A stretch of DNA of 64,000 nucleotides from Fischerella muscicola SAG 1427-1 = PCC 73103 (GTDB lineage: Bacteria > Cyanobacteriota > Cyanobacteriia > Cyanobacteriales > Nostocaceae): NCBI RefSeq assembly GCF_000317245.1, contig NZ_AJLJ01000207.1, forward strand, positions 37,823 to 101,822, given 5' to 3'. The notes under the pieces are model-generated. The model saw only the letters and a list, made by a program, of their open reading frames with translations, had not been told where the DNA came from and did not search any database. Each line of letters begins with the position of its first letter. Position 1 is the stretch's first letter. This document shows, piece after piece, positions 54,193 through 62,792 of the stretch. Both the position numbers and the translations under genes were made by a program.

Positions 54193-57100
54193 ATGTCTGA
54201 GTTCTCGCGCAATATGGCTTTTGTCATCGGAATTAACAACTACGGTAACGGTATTTCTTCTCTGCAAACAGCTGTCAATGATGCCAAAAAACTCATAGAA
54301 ATTCTGCGGACAAAGCATGGCTATCAAGTATGGGTATGCTTGGATGAAGTCGCTACCCTGAAAACGCTGAAAAATTTTTTAGAGAAAACTCTACCACAAC
54401 AAATTCAACCAGATGACCGTTTACTATTTTATTTTGCCGGACATGGAGTAGCTCTCAATGGTGACGATGGGCCACAAGGTTATTTAATTCCCCAAGATGC
54501 CAAATTGGGAGATACCAAAACTTATCTACCAATGACCCATTTGCAGGAGTGCTTGAGTAATTTACCCTGTCGTCATTTTTTGGGAATTCTCGATTGCTGC
54601 TTTGCTGGTGCTTTTCGTTGGTCGAGTACGAGAGATTTATTAGCTGTGCCAGAAGTGATTCATCAAGAACGTTATGACCGTTTTATTACTGACCCAGCTT
54701 GGCAGATAATAACTAGTGCTGCTTATGACCAAAAAGCCTTAGATGCTTTTAATTTGAATACAGAACGTGGTCAAATTGGCGACCATTCGCCCTTTGCTGC
54801 GGCTTTATTAGAAGCGCTAGAAGGTGGAGCAGATGTATATCCTCCAGCAACACAGGGAAAACCTCAAGGAGATGGGGTAATTACTGCTACTGAGTTGTAT
54901 TTGTATTTACGAGATGCAGTGGAATCAACAACCCAAGAAAATCGCCGACGCCAAACCCCCGGTATTTGGCCTCTGAACAAACACGACAAAGGCGAGTATA
55001 TTTTTCTGACACCAGGGCATGTACTAAATTTACCACCCGCACCACCTTTGGATGAATCCCAAAATCCTTATCGGGGTTTGCAGTCGTTTGAAGAAGAACA
55101 CAGTAACTTGTTTTTTGGTAGACAAGCGTTAACCGAACAGTTATTTACACACATTTGTCAGCAACCGTTGACTATAGTTTTAGGGGCTTCTGGTACGGGT
55201 AAATCAAGCTTGGTGAAAGCAGGATTAATTGCTTACATAAAAAAGTTAGACACAACTCACCAACAGTGGCGTATTCTAGCGCCAATGCGTCCGGGTGAAT
55301 CTCCATTGCGAGCTTTAAATAATACATTAATCTCAAATAATTCATTTATCTCTTCAATTACCAGCCTGCCTACTATTGATAAAATAGAAACTCTTTCCGC
55401 TCATTTGGCGACTTGGATGGAGTTAAATCCTCAGTCAAAATTATTACTTGTAATTGATCAATTTGAAGAACTGATTACTCTGTGCAAGGACGAACAAGAG
55501 CGGGAGTTATTTCTCAAATTTTTGGCGAAAGCAGTAAAAAATTATCCCCAACAATTGCGTTTGGTACTGACGCTACGCTTGGATTTTGAATCTCAATTTA
55601 GAGATACCGCATTCAAGCAATATTGGACAGCGGCTCGATTTATTGTGCCACCAATGACACGGACAGACTTGCGCCAAGCAATAGAAGAACCTGCATCTGC
55701 CAAAGTGATGTATTTTAAATCGGATGATCCTAATTATCCTTTGGTCGATCGCCTGATTGATGAGGTTGTCAATATGCCCGGTGCGCTGCCTCTGTTATCT
55801 TTTACACTGAGTGAGCTTTATCTTAAATATCTCAAACGGCAGAGAATTGCTCAACAACGGGGTGAAACTATTGACAGAGCCATCACCGAAGCCGATTATC
55901 AAGAACTAGGTGGAGTAGATGTAAGCCTTAGCCAAAGAGCAGACCATGAATATGAGGAATTAGTCAAACTCAATCCAGTCTACGAGCAGACAATCCGCCA
56001 TATAATGCTACGGATGATAGCAGTGGGCGGAGGTGAGTTAACTGCCCGCCGACGGGTATCTTGGTCGGAACTAGAGTATCCAGAGCCAGAAAATCAGCGG
56101 GTGAAGCAAGTGATCAAGCGCTTTTCGGCAGCACGCCTACTGATTGAAGGACAAGACACGGAGGGTAAATCCTATGTGGAGCCAGCCCACGATGCCTTGG
56201 TGCAGGGTTGGCAAAAGCTGCTGACTTGGAAACAAGATCGCAAAGAGCAGGAAATTAGCATTTTGCAACGGCAGCTAACAGCCGTTGCTCAGGATTGGAA
56301 AAATCAACAACCAGAAAAATTTCAGTGGAATACTACTCCGCGTGATTGGTTCCAGCAATTAGAGAAAAGAAACCAACAGCTAGGTCTACTTTGGAATGCC
56401 AACCCCCGCTTGGATTCGTTAAAACAGGTACTCAATTCTCAGACAGACAACTGGTTAAACCAGGTAGAGACTGAGTTTGTTGTTTCTAGCCTCGAACGCC
56501 GACGCAACAACCTGCTTCGCGCCTATGGACTGGGTACTTTAGTGCTTACTGGTGTGTTGCTCTTTGCTTTTAATTGGTGGAATCAAAACCAACAAGCACA
56601 AAGTTTAAACTTGGCTACATCTTCAAGAAAACGCTTTTTAGACCAACAGTTGGATGCTTTAATAGACGGTTTAAAAGCAGGGAAAACACTGCAAGGAGTA
56701 GTTAACGCGCCACCTGAAACTACAATTCCGGTTGTGACTGCCCTACAGCAGGTCGTTTACGGTGTGAAAGAACACAACCGCTTGCAAGGGCATAACACTG
56801 CGGTTAGCGGTGTTAGCTTTTGCAATGATAGCAAGACAATCGCTTCAGTAAGTCGGGACGGGATCATTAAACGCTGGGGCTTAGACGGTAAGGAACTTGA
56901 CACCATCAATGGTCAGACTGCTGATGTTAGCAGCGTTAGCTTCAGTCGTGACTGCAAGATGGTAGCTTTGGGCAGAAAAGATGCAACCATTACACTTTGG
57001 AATTTAGATAGCAAAAAAAGCAAAAAATTGATTTTCCTCGAAGGAACCGCTACAGTTTGGAGTCGAAGTAGCGAAAAAAGCAAGAAATTGGTTCCCCTCA

Positions 57101-58722
57101 AAGGGCATATCACTTCTGTTACGAGTATCGGCTTCAGTCCCGACAGTAAGCTACTGGCTTCGGGAACTGAAGACGGCATTGTTACACTCTGGAGTATCAA
57201 TGGCGATCAACTCTGGACAATCCAAGGACATAGCACTGAGCTTAATAGCGAAAATAATAACATTGGGACAGTTCAGAGCATTAGCTTCAGCCCCGATGGC
57301 AAAACGATCGCTTCAAGTGGAGACAGTACTATTAAATTTTGGGGTCTAGATGGGAAATTAAAGAACACTTTCCAGGGAGCTGGGTATGTCAGTTTCAGCC
57401 CTGACGGCAAGATGCTGGCTTCGGCAAATAATAATTACAGCATGACACTATGGAATCTCAACGGCAAACAACAGTGGACGCGTCGGGTAAATAGCGGCCC
57501 ACCAATGAGCGTCAGCTTTAGCTCCGATGGCAAGACAATCGCTTCGACAAGTCGTGAAGGCATCATCAAACTTTGGAACTTAGACGGCAATGAACTCCCC
57601 ACTATCAATGGGAATAGTGGTAGTATCAATAGTCTTAGCTTTAGCCTTGACGGCAAAACATTGGCTGCGGGAAATGGTGATGGCAGCATCAAACTTTGGA
57701 GTTTGTCAAACGAGCCACAAACAACACTTAAACTGGATAATTTAATTAATTGCTTCAGCTTTAGCCCGGATGGCAAGACAATTGCTTTAGGTGGCTTTAA
57801 GAAAGTTACAATCTGGAGTTTGGATGGCAAGCAACTCAAGACGTTCGAGGTAGCTCCTAATGCCCCAGACACTGAGAGCAGTAATCAGGTTGAAAGCCTC
57901 AGTTTCAGCCCGGACGGCAAGAACTTGGCTGCGTCTGCTAACTTCATTATCCAACTATGGAGCTTGGAGAACGGCAAGGAACTTTGGAAGCGCCCAGAAA
58001 ATGGAGTAAATTATAGTAGTTCGTTCCGTAGTGTCAGTTTCAGCCCAGATGGCAAGATGATAGCGACACCAGGTGGAGGTAAATTGCTCAAGCTCTTTAG
58101 CTTAGATGGCGAGGAACTTAAACCACTCACGCTTGAGAGGTATAGTGAAAATGACATCAGCTTTAGCCCGGATGGCAAAACTTTGGCAGTACCAAAGAAT
58201 GACAATACTATCCAACGCTGGAGGACAGCCGACGCCAAGCCACTCCCTTCGCTGGGAAATGAGGATCGGGTTATCCAAGCAGGAAGTAAGACTCAGGCTA
58301 CAAGCATCAGTTTTAGTCTCGATGGTAAAATTTTGGCTTCGGGAAGTAGTGATGGCAGCATCAGACTCTGGAACTTAGAGAACAGCCAACTCATCGGACA
58401 ACCTTTCAACGAGCATACAGCCAAAATCAATAGTGTCAGTTTCAGCCCTGATGGCAAAATTCTGGCTTCGGGAAGTGATGATAATACCATCAGACTTTGG
58501 AGCTTGAACGGTACGGAACTCGACAAAATTGAGGGGTACAAGCGCAGTAGAGCCTACTTTAGCCCTGACGGCAAAACGCTGGCTGTAGTAAGTGATAACA
58601 CTGCTACGCTTTTGAACATAGATCTAAATGATTTATTAAAGCGCGGGTGCGATCGCGCGCGGGACTATTTGAAAAATAACCCTAATGTCAGTCAGAGCGA
58701 TCGCCATCTTTGCGACAACTAA
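54193..58722 (+). CDS. Caspase-STAND ATPase-WD40 membrane protein
   Basis: 1509 aa. Residues 1-240: caspase domain with His84 in FYFAGHGVALNG and Cys136 in ILDCCFAGAF. Residues about 300-700: STAND-type NTPase, opening NPYRGLQSFEEEHSNLFFGR with Walker A GASGTGKSS (331-339) and Walker B LLVIDQFEEL. A membrane helix follows at about 772-797 (LGTLVLTGVLLFAFNWW). Residues 860-1490 carry about 14 WD40 repeats (VSFSPDGKTIAS ... IKLWSLDG), enough for two seven-bladed propellers, then the tail GCDRARDYLKNNPNVSQSD. Layout suggests a sensor (WD40) - switch (STAND) - effector (caspase) apoptosome-like protein; activity is inferred from motifs. Confidence 0.94.
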   Translation: MSEFSRNMAFVIGINNYGNGISSLQTAVNDAKKLIEILRTKHGYQVWVCLDEVATLKTLKNFLEKTLPQQIQPDDRLLFYFAGHGVALNGDDGPQGYLIPQDAKLGDTKTYLPMTHLQECLSNLPCRHFLGILDCCFAGAFRWSSTRDLLAVPEVIHQERYDRFITDPAWQIITSAAYDQKALDAFNLNTERGQIGDHSPFAAALLEALEGGADVYPPATQGKPQGDGVITATELYLYLRDAVESTTQENRRRQTPGIWPLNKHDKGEYIFLTPGHVLNLPPAPPLDESQNPYRGLQSFEEEHSNLFFGRQALTEQLFTHICQQPLTIVLGASGTGKSSLVKAGLIAYIKKLDTTHQQWRILAPMRPGESPLRALNNTLISNNSFISSITSLPTIDKIETLSAHLATWMELNPQSKLLLVIDQFEELITLCKDEQERELFLKFLAKAVKNYPQQLRLVLTLRLDFESQFRDTAFKQYWTAARFIVPPMTRTDLRQAIEEPASAKVMYFKSDDPNYPLVDRLIDEVVNMPGALPLLSFTLSELYLKYLKRQRIAQQRGETIDRAITEADYQELGGVDVSLSQRADHEYEELVKLNPVYEQTIRHIMLRMIAVGGGELTARRRVSWSELEYPEPENQRVKQVIKRFSAARLLIEGQDTEGKSYVEPAHDALVQGWQKLLTWKQDRKEQEISILQRQLTAVAQDWKNQQPEKFQWNTTPRDWFQQLEKRNQQLGLLWNANPRLDSLKQVLNSQTDNWLNQVETEFVVSSLERRRNNLLRAYGLGTLVLTGVLLFAFNWWNQNQQAQSLNLATSSRKRFLDQQLDALIDGLKAGKTLQGVVNAPPETTIPVVTALQQVVYGVKEHNRLQGHNTAVSGVSFCNDSKTIASVSRDGIIKRWGLDGKELDTINGQTADVSSVSFSRDCKMVALGRKDATITLWNLDSKKSKKLIFLEGTATVWSRSSEKSKKLVPLKGHITSVTSIGFSPDSKLLASGTEDGIVTLWSINGDQLWTIQGHSTELNSENNNIGTVQSISFSPDGKTIASSGDSTIKFWGLDGKLKNTFQGAGYVSFSPDGKMLASANNNYSMTLWNLNGKQQWTRRVNSGPPMSVSFSSDGKTIASTSREGIIKLWNLDGNELPTINGNSGSINSLSFSLDGKTLAAGNGDGSIKLWSLSNEPQTTLKLDNLINCFSFSPDGKTIALGGFKKVTIWSLDGKQLKTFEVAPNAPDTESSNQVESLSFSPDGKNLAASANFIIQLWSLENGKELWKRPENGVNYSSSFRSVSFSPDGKMIATPGGGKLLKLFSLDGEELKPLTLERYSENDISFSPDGKTLAVPKNDNTIQRWRTADAKPLPSLGNEDRVIQAGSKTQATSISFSLDGKILASGSSDGSIRLWNLENSQLIGQPFNEHTAKINSVSFSPDGKILASGSDDNTIRLWSLNGTELDKIEGYKRSRAYFSPDGKTLAVVSDNTATLLNIDLNDLLKRGCDRARDYLKNNPNVSQSDRHLCDN

Positions 58723-58833
58723 AATTTTCTCAATCCAATAAAAATAGCCATTTGTCAAATAATAGCAGCCAAGAGCGATCGCTAAAGTTTTTCTTGGTTG
58801 AGAAGAAGTGCGATCGCTTACAAAAATCAAACA

Positions 58834-59128
58834 ATGCGCTTCTGAAAACAGGTGATCTTTGTTTACATTCCCTGTAGCAACTTCTGTCTTCCTTGCAACA
58901 ACTTCCGCCTTCACCTTTGCGTGTTTCGCGCAGCCTGTAGCAACTTCTGTCTTCCTTGCAACAACTTCCGCTTTCACGTTTACGTGTTTCGCGCAGCCTG
59001 TAGCAATTTTCGTCTTCCTTGCAACAACTTCCGCTTTCACGTTTACGTGTTTCGCGCAGCCTGTAGCAACTTCCGCCTTGACGAGAAACAGACTTGTGAA
59101 GATTAACAGATCTTCCTGCGATCGCACA
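58834..59128. repeat. 63-bp minisatellite block, copy B (three units)
   Basis: Same flanks as copy A (AATGCGCTTCTGAAAACAGG at left, CTGCGATCGCACA at right), with three full 63-bp units and a partial one. Same orientation as copy A, so the pair are direct repeats around the caspase-STAND-WD40 gene. The extra unit explains nearly all of the 62-bp length difference. Confidence 0.85.
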
Positions 59129-59215
59129 TCCTTTTTGGAGAAGCGTTACGCGCGGATGTTGGCCATACAATTGCCTATCCTTTGCTAATTCTTTTTTTTA
59201 CCACCTGAATTCTTA

Positions 59216-62200
59216 CTATCTTCCTATGAATCCTATAATCAACACAAGCCCTATAACTAGGATAATAGATATGCCTAGTACAAATTTCCATATTAATTGG
59301 ACTGATTCCTGCTGTGCCTTTTGTTGAAATTCCGTTAATTGCTGCTGTGCCTTTTTTTGATCTTCTATTGACTTTTGTTGCAATTCTATGAATTGCTGCT
59401 GTGCCTTTTTTTGATCTTCTAGTGACTTTTGTTGCAATTCTATGAATTGCTGCTGTGCCTTTTGTTTTTGATTATTTTCTCTAGATATGCTTATCCCTAT
59501 TCCTGCTGTCACTATGAACACCACTATCAATACCCCTATTAAAATACTTGTTTGTATTATCCTTTTCTTTACTTGCTCTATTCTACTCTGATTCAAAAAT
59601 TCATTTTCTTCATCAGACAAATTTTTTCCTTTTATGTATTCTTGAACTTCAATAAGCTCCTTATCATCTAACAGGTACTTTTTGTCTTTCTTTTTATCTA
59701 TCCATTGTTTGAACTTCTTGATATAAAAATCTGGTTGAATTTTTGCCAACTCATCTTCAACCCACTCTTTTTTAAATATCTCTTTATAAATACGATTGTA
59801 TACTTTTAGTTTTTGCTCTTTTTCAATTACTAGTCCTGACAATTGAAGCTCTAGTTTTACAATATTATCAGCGTTTTGGTTCTCATCTTTATCCGAAATT
59901 TTCTTTACATCAATACTATCAGTGTTTTGCTTCTTCTCATTATCCAAAATTTTCTTATATAAGCGTAGCCGATTTTCTAGTCTTTCATCTGGAAATAAAA
60001 CCTTGCTTTTAATCGTCTTTAAATGCGCTGGTTCGTCTTTATCTTCCCATTTTTCAATGATGTCTGATTCTACTAAGCGTTTTATAATTAATTCTTCTTC
60101 ACCCTTTTTTATATAATCCGAAGAACTTTCGACCATTTTACATAATTTTTGAGTTAGGAACGGTTGTCCTCCTGTCCAAGATAAGATAGCTTCAATAACC
60201 TTTTCGCAATCTTCTGCCTTACCCTGTAATCCTTTAGCTAATCCCTTTATTGCTTCTTCTTGTTTAAAGCCCTGTAAATCAACAGTTTTACCAATATTAA
60301 GAGTTACCAGGTTTATATTCTTAACCAACTTTTGAGGTTTTGTCACCCCTAATAAGACAAAAGCTAATCTTTTGAATTTTTCCTCATTGCCACGACTAGT
60401 GTAGAAAGATCTGATTAAAGCAAGAAAATTATCACTGAAATCTAAATCTATAAGTTCGCCAATTTCATCAATAAAAATTACAAGCTTTTGCTCTTGGGGA
60501 ATTCTATGCAGTAGTACTTCTTTGATGAATGCAGATAGTAAATCTTCAGGAGTTCGCTCCTTTTGTCTCTGCTCATTAAGCCAATTATCTAAGTCAAATC
60601 CTTCGAGTAAGTTAGACTTATCAGTAGTATTAACTTTGGTCAAACTACTAATTAGGCTGTTATACCATTGTTTTTTGTCTCCTTTGCCAATACCTTGAAG
60701 GTCGGTTAAAATGCAAGCGAATCCGTCAGTCTGCAATTTGGCGCTAGTATGTGCCTGTAAGCTGGACTTTCCCATCTGGTGACAGTTAAATACATAACAG
60801 TAGTCACCATTTTTCAGAAGTTCAATAATTTTACGATCTGCTTCCCTTGTCACATAGCTCATATCATTTGAAACTGACAAAGGTCCACCTACTTTATAAT
60901 AAGATGCCTTATTCATATTAGGTTCTCCTTTAATTGAACGTGGATTTATCAAATCATGAAAGCGTTTCCTGAAATATTGACGATACAAATTACAACGAGG
61001 CATTACTGTATCACCATCTATAAGAATCAACCCCATACTGAATAGCTCAAATGCTTCTTGATCACCTACTTTTATTGGATCAGATGCTAAAATTATCTTC
61101 TTAAATACTTCTTGTAGTTTTGAATTTTGTTGAATCTTTCCCCAAATATCTTTAAGATAATCCCAATATATTTTTTCTAGTCTTGCTGGATCTTTTAAAT
61201 AATGGTCAATCTTATATGTTCTATCTTTGCTAAGATGCTCAAGAGCTTTATCTACTAGATAAGGATGTCCATTTACAATATCCATAAATTGATTCAGATG
61301 ATCATCACTCCATTTTAATTTAAATTTATCCAATAAATATTGCACTTCTTTTCTGTTAAAATCTTTTAAAGAAATTACATATCCTGTGTTCCAAAAAGGC
61401 GAACTATCTAGAGAATTTGTAACATATGAATCAGTGGAATATTCTAAGATTAATCGTAATCTTTGCCATCCTCTATGCCCAGGAGTTACCTTGTTCTCCC
61501 AGCTACGTAATAAGTCAGGAAAAAACTTAAGAATTTTTGGTTTATTAAAAATTTCATTAAAATTCTTGAAATATATAATTAAAAATTTACTGTTTTGTAA
61601 TTGCAAAAAATATTTTTCAAAATCATTAGTACATTTTACTAGTGGAGTGATGTTTTCTTCATCTTGTTGCCAAGAACAATAAGATGAAATCGATAATTGT
61701 CGAGCAATTTCTTCACAAAACCATTTTAAAAACTTGCGTTCATCGTCAACATTTTCCCAACTAGACTTAGTTAAGTACAAGTGTAATATTTGAAATTCAT
61801 TCTGAGTTTTTAATAGCACTTGAAGAACATGATTTAAAAATAGAGTTTTTCCTGTAAGAGCAGGTCCTTTTACTCGAATTAAATAGTTATTCAAAATTAC
61901 GTCACGGAAATTATCTTCTTCAACGCATTGTCGTTTTACATAGTTATAGGATAAAGTTTTAGACTTATTTCTGATGTGTAATTTTGGAGTTAAAGACTCT
62001 GGTATGCTATTGAGGTTAATATTGTTACAACCAAAATTAAAAGCCTCTTCGTAGCTTCTCCCAGCACCAAGAGTGTCATAAAATGCTTTAGAAAAAAGAA
62101 TAGCAGCTTTATCTGTGATGGTATGTTTCATGCCAATAACACAATTGATGTGCTGGTAAATTGCTTCTGCTTGAGTTTCTGAATAACAGGCATTCAGCAA

Positions 62201-62521
62201 CACACACTCAACTGTGTCTTTAAATAACTTGAATAAATTGCTCAATGATTCCGTACTAACCAATTGCGCGTTTCCGGAGTTATCCTCCAATGCTATGCCG
62301 TCCGTTCCATCCCCATGACCTGAAAAATGTACAACTTGTGGAGAGTGATCCAACAGTGCGCGGCGTAAATCGTCAATCCTCACAGCCAATCGGGGAATGA
62401 GTTCAAATTCTTCTCTGTGTCTGGAACGCTCTAAGGCAGATTCGATTTCCCGTACTTCCTCGTCTAGACGAAGCTTCTTTGTATTGACGGGATTAGCGGA
62501 TAAAATCAGAATTTTCTTCAT
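59216..62521 (-). CDS. CHAT protease domain protein with two AAA-like ATPase domains and membrane tail
   Basis: 1101 aa. N-terminal CHAT (caspase-like) domain with His69 in VVHFSGHGDG and Cys112 in LLNACYSETQAEAI. First ATPase-like domain: Walker A GPALTGKT (219-226) but the Walker B place reads FLIIYFKNFNEIF with no acidic residue, so it is probably inactive. Second AAA-like domain, announced by YYKVGGPLSVSNDMSYV, has HQMGKSSL (about 581-588) and a proper LVIFIDEIGELI. Tail: membrane helix about 990-1012, a Gln-rich coiled coil made of 17-residue repeats, and a second helix about 1079-1100. The base composition is more AT-rich than the neighbours, suggesting transfer. Opposite strand to the caspases. 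Confidence 0.9.
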   Translation of the reverse strand: MKKILILSANPVNTKKLRLDEEVREIESALERSRHREEFELIPRLAVRIDDLRRALLDHSPQVVHFSGHGDGTDGIALEDNSGNAQLVSTESLSNLFKLFKDTVECVLLNACYSETQAEAIYQHINCVIGMKHTITDKAAILFSKAFYDTLGAGRSYEEAFNFGCNNINLNSIPESLTPKLHIRNKSKTLSYNYVKRQCVEEDNFRDVILNNYLIRVKGPALTGKTLFLNHVLQVLLKTQNEFQILHLYLTKSSWENVDDERKFLKWFCEEIARQLSISSYCSWQQDEENITPLVKCTNDFEKYFLQLQNSKFLIIYFKNFNEIFNKPKILKFFPDLLRSWENKVTPGHRGWQRLRLILEYSTDSYVTNSLDSSPFWNTGYVISLKDFNRKEVQYLLDKFKLKWSDDHLNQFMDIVNGHPYLVDKALEHLSKDRTYKIDHYLKDPARLEKIYWDYLKDIWGKIQQNSKLQEVFKKIILASDPIKVGDQEAFELFSMGLILIDGDTVMPRCNLYRQYFRKRFHDLINPRSIKGEPNMNKASYYKVGGPLSVSNDMSYVTREADRKIIELLKNGDYCYVFNCHQMGKSSLQAHTSAKLQTDGFACILTDLQGIGKGDKKQWYNSLISSLTKVNTTDKSNLLEGFDLDNWLNEQRQKERTPEDLLSAFIKEVLLHRIPQEQKLVIFIDEIGELIDLDFSDNFLALIRSFYTSRGNEEKFKRLAFVLLGVTKPQKLVKNINLVTLNIGKTVDLQGFKQEEAIKGLAKGLQGKAEDCEKVIEAILSWTGGQPFLTQKLCKMVESSSDYIKKGEEELIIKRLVESDIIEKWEDKDEPAHLKTIKSKVLFPDERLENRLRLYKKILDNEKKQNTDSIDVKKISDKDENQNADNIVKLELQLSGLVIEKEQKLKVYNRIYKEIFKKEWVEDELAKIQPDFYIKKFKQWIDKKKDKKYLLDDKELIEVQEYIKGKNLSDEENEFLNQSRIEQVKKRIIQTSILIGVLIVVFIVTAGIGISISRENNQKQKAQQQFIELQQKSLEDQKKAQQQFIELQQKSIEDQKKAQQQLTEFQQKAQQESVQLIWKFVLGISIILVIGLVLIIGFIGR
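59340..59470 (-). repeat. 51-bp tandem repeat in the CHAT gene
   Basis: Two full and two partial copies of a 51-bp unit (TGCTGTGCCTTTTTTTGATC ... TTCTATGAAT on the plus strand) encode the 17-residue repeat KAQQQFIELQQKSLEDQ. The near-identity of units at DNA level shows recent expansion of the coiled-coil stalk between two membrane helices. Confidence 0.85.
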
Positions 62522-62660
62522 ACTTCTAACCGTAGAAGAGCAAGCATCGTTAGCTTTTACGGAAAATAGCGGTTATGTAAATCTACAAATGCAAAAAATT
62601 AAATTCCAGATAAATAAATATTATTAATATCAGGCTAATACCAAAGTCGAAGAGGACTAC

Positions 62661-62699
62661 AAGGGTGTGTTGTCGCGCAGCGCACCATCCGGTGGTTTT
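62661..62699. repeat. Partial copy of the GTAGGGTG repeat
   Basis: GGTGTGTTGTCGCGCAGCGC followed by ACCATCCGG matches the repeat at 51172-51252, which reads GGTGTGTTGTCGCGCAGCGC and later CACCATCCAG. Same orientation. It lies between the CHAT gene start and coaR. Confidence 0.65.
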
Positions 62700-62792
62700 C
62701 AGTGCTTTAGGACAGTTTATCAAGCTTGTTTGCGTCTAAATGACTATCTAAAGAATCATGCTAGCGATCGCCATCTTTGCGATAATTAGCTT

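Noticed and set aside
53392..59128. CRISPR array
   Set aside because: Units of 63 bp are directly abutting with no unique spacers, only two or three per block, and no cas genes are present; the Cas4-like nuclease at 41459 stands alone.
58636..59170. Two overlapping minus-strand frames and plus-strand frames through minisatellite copy B
   Set aside because: Same reason as for copy A; the frames also overlap the 3' end of the caspase-STAND-WD40 gene antisense.
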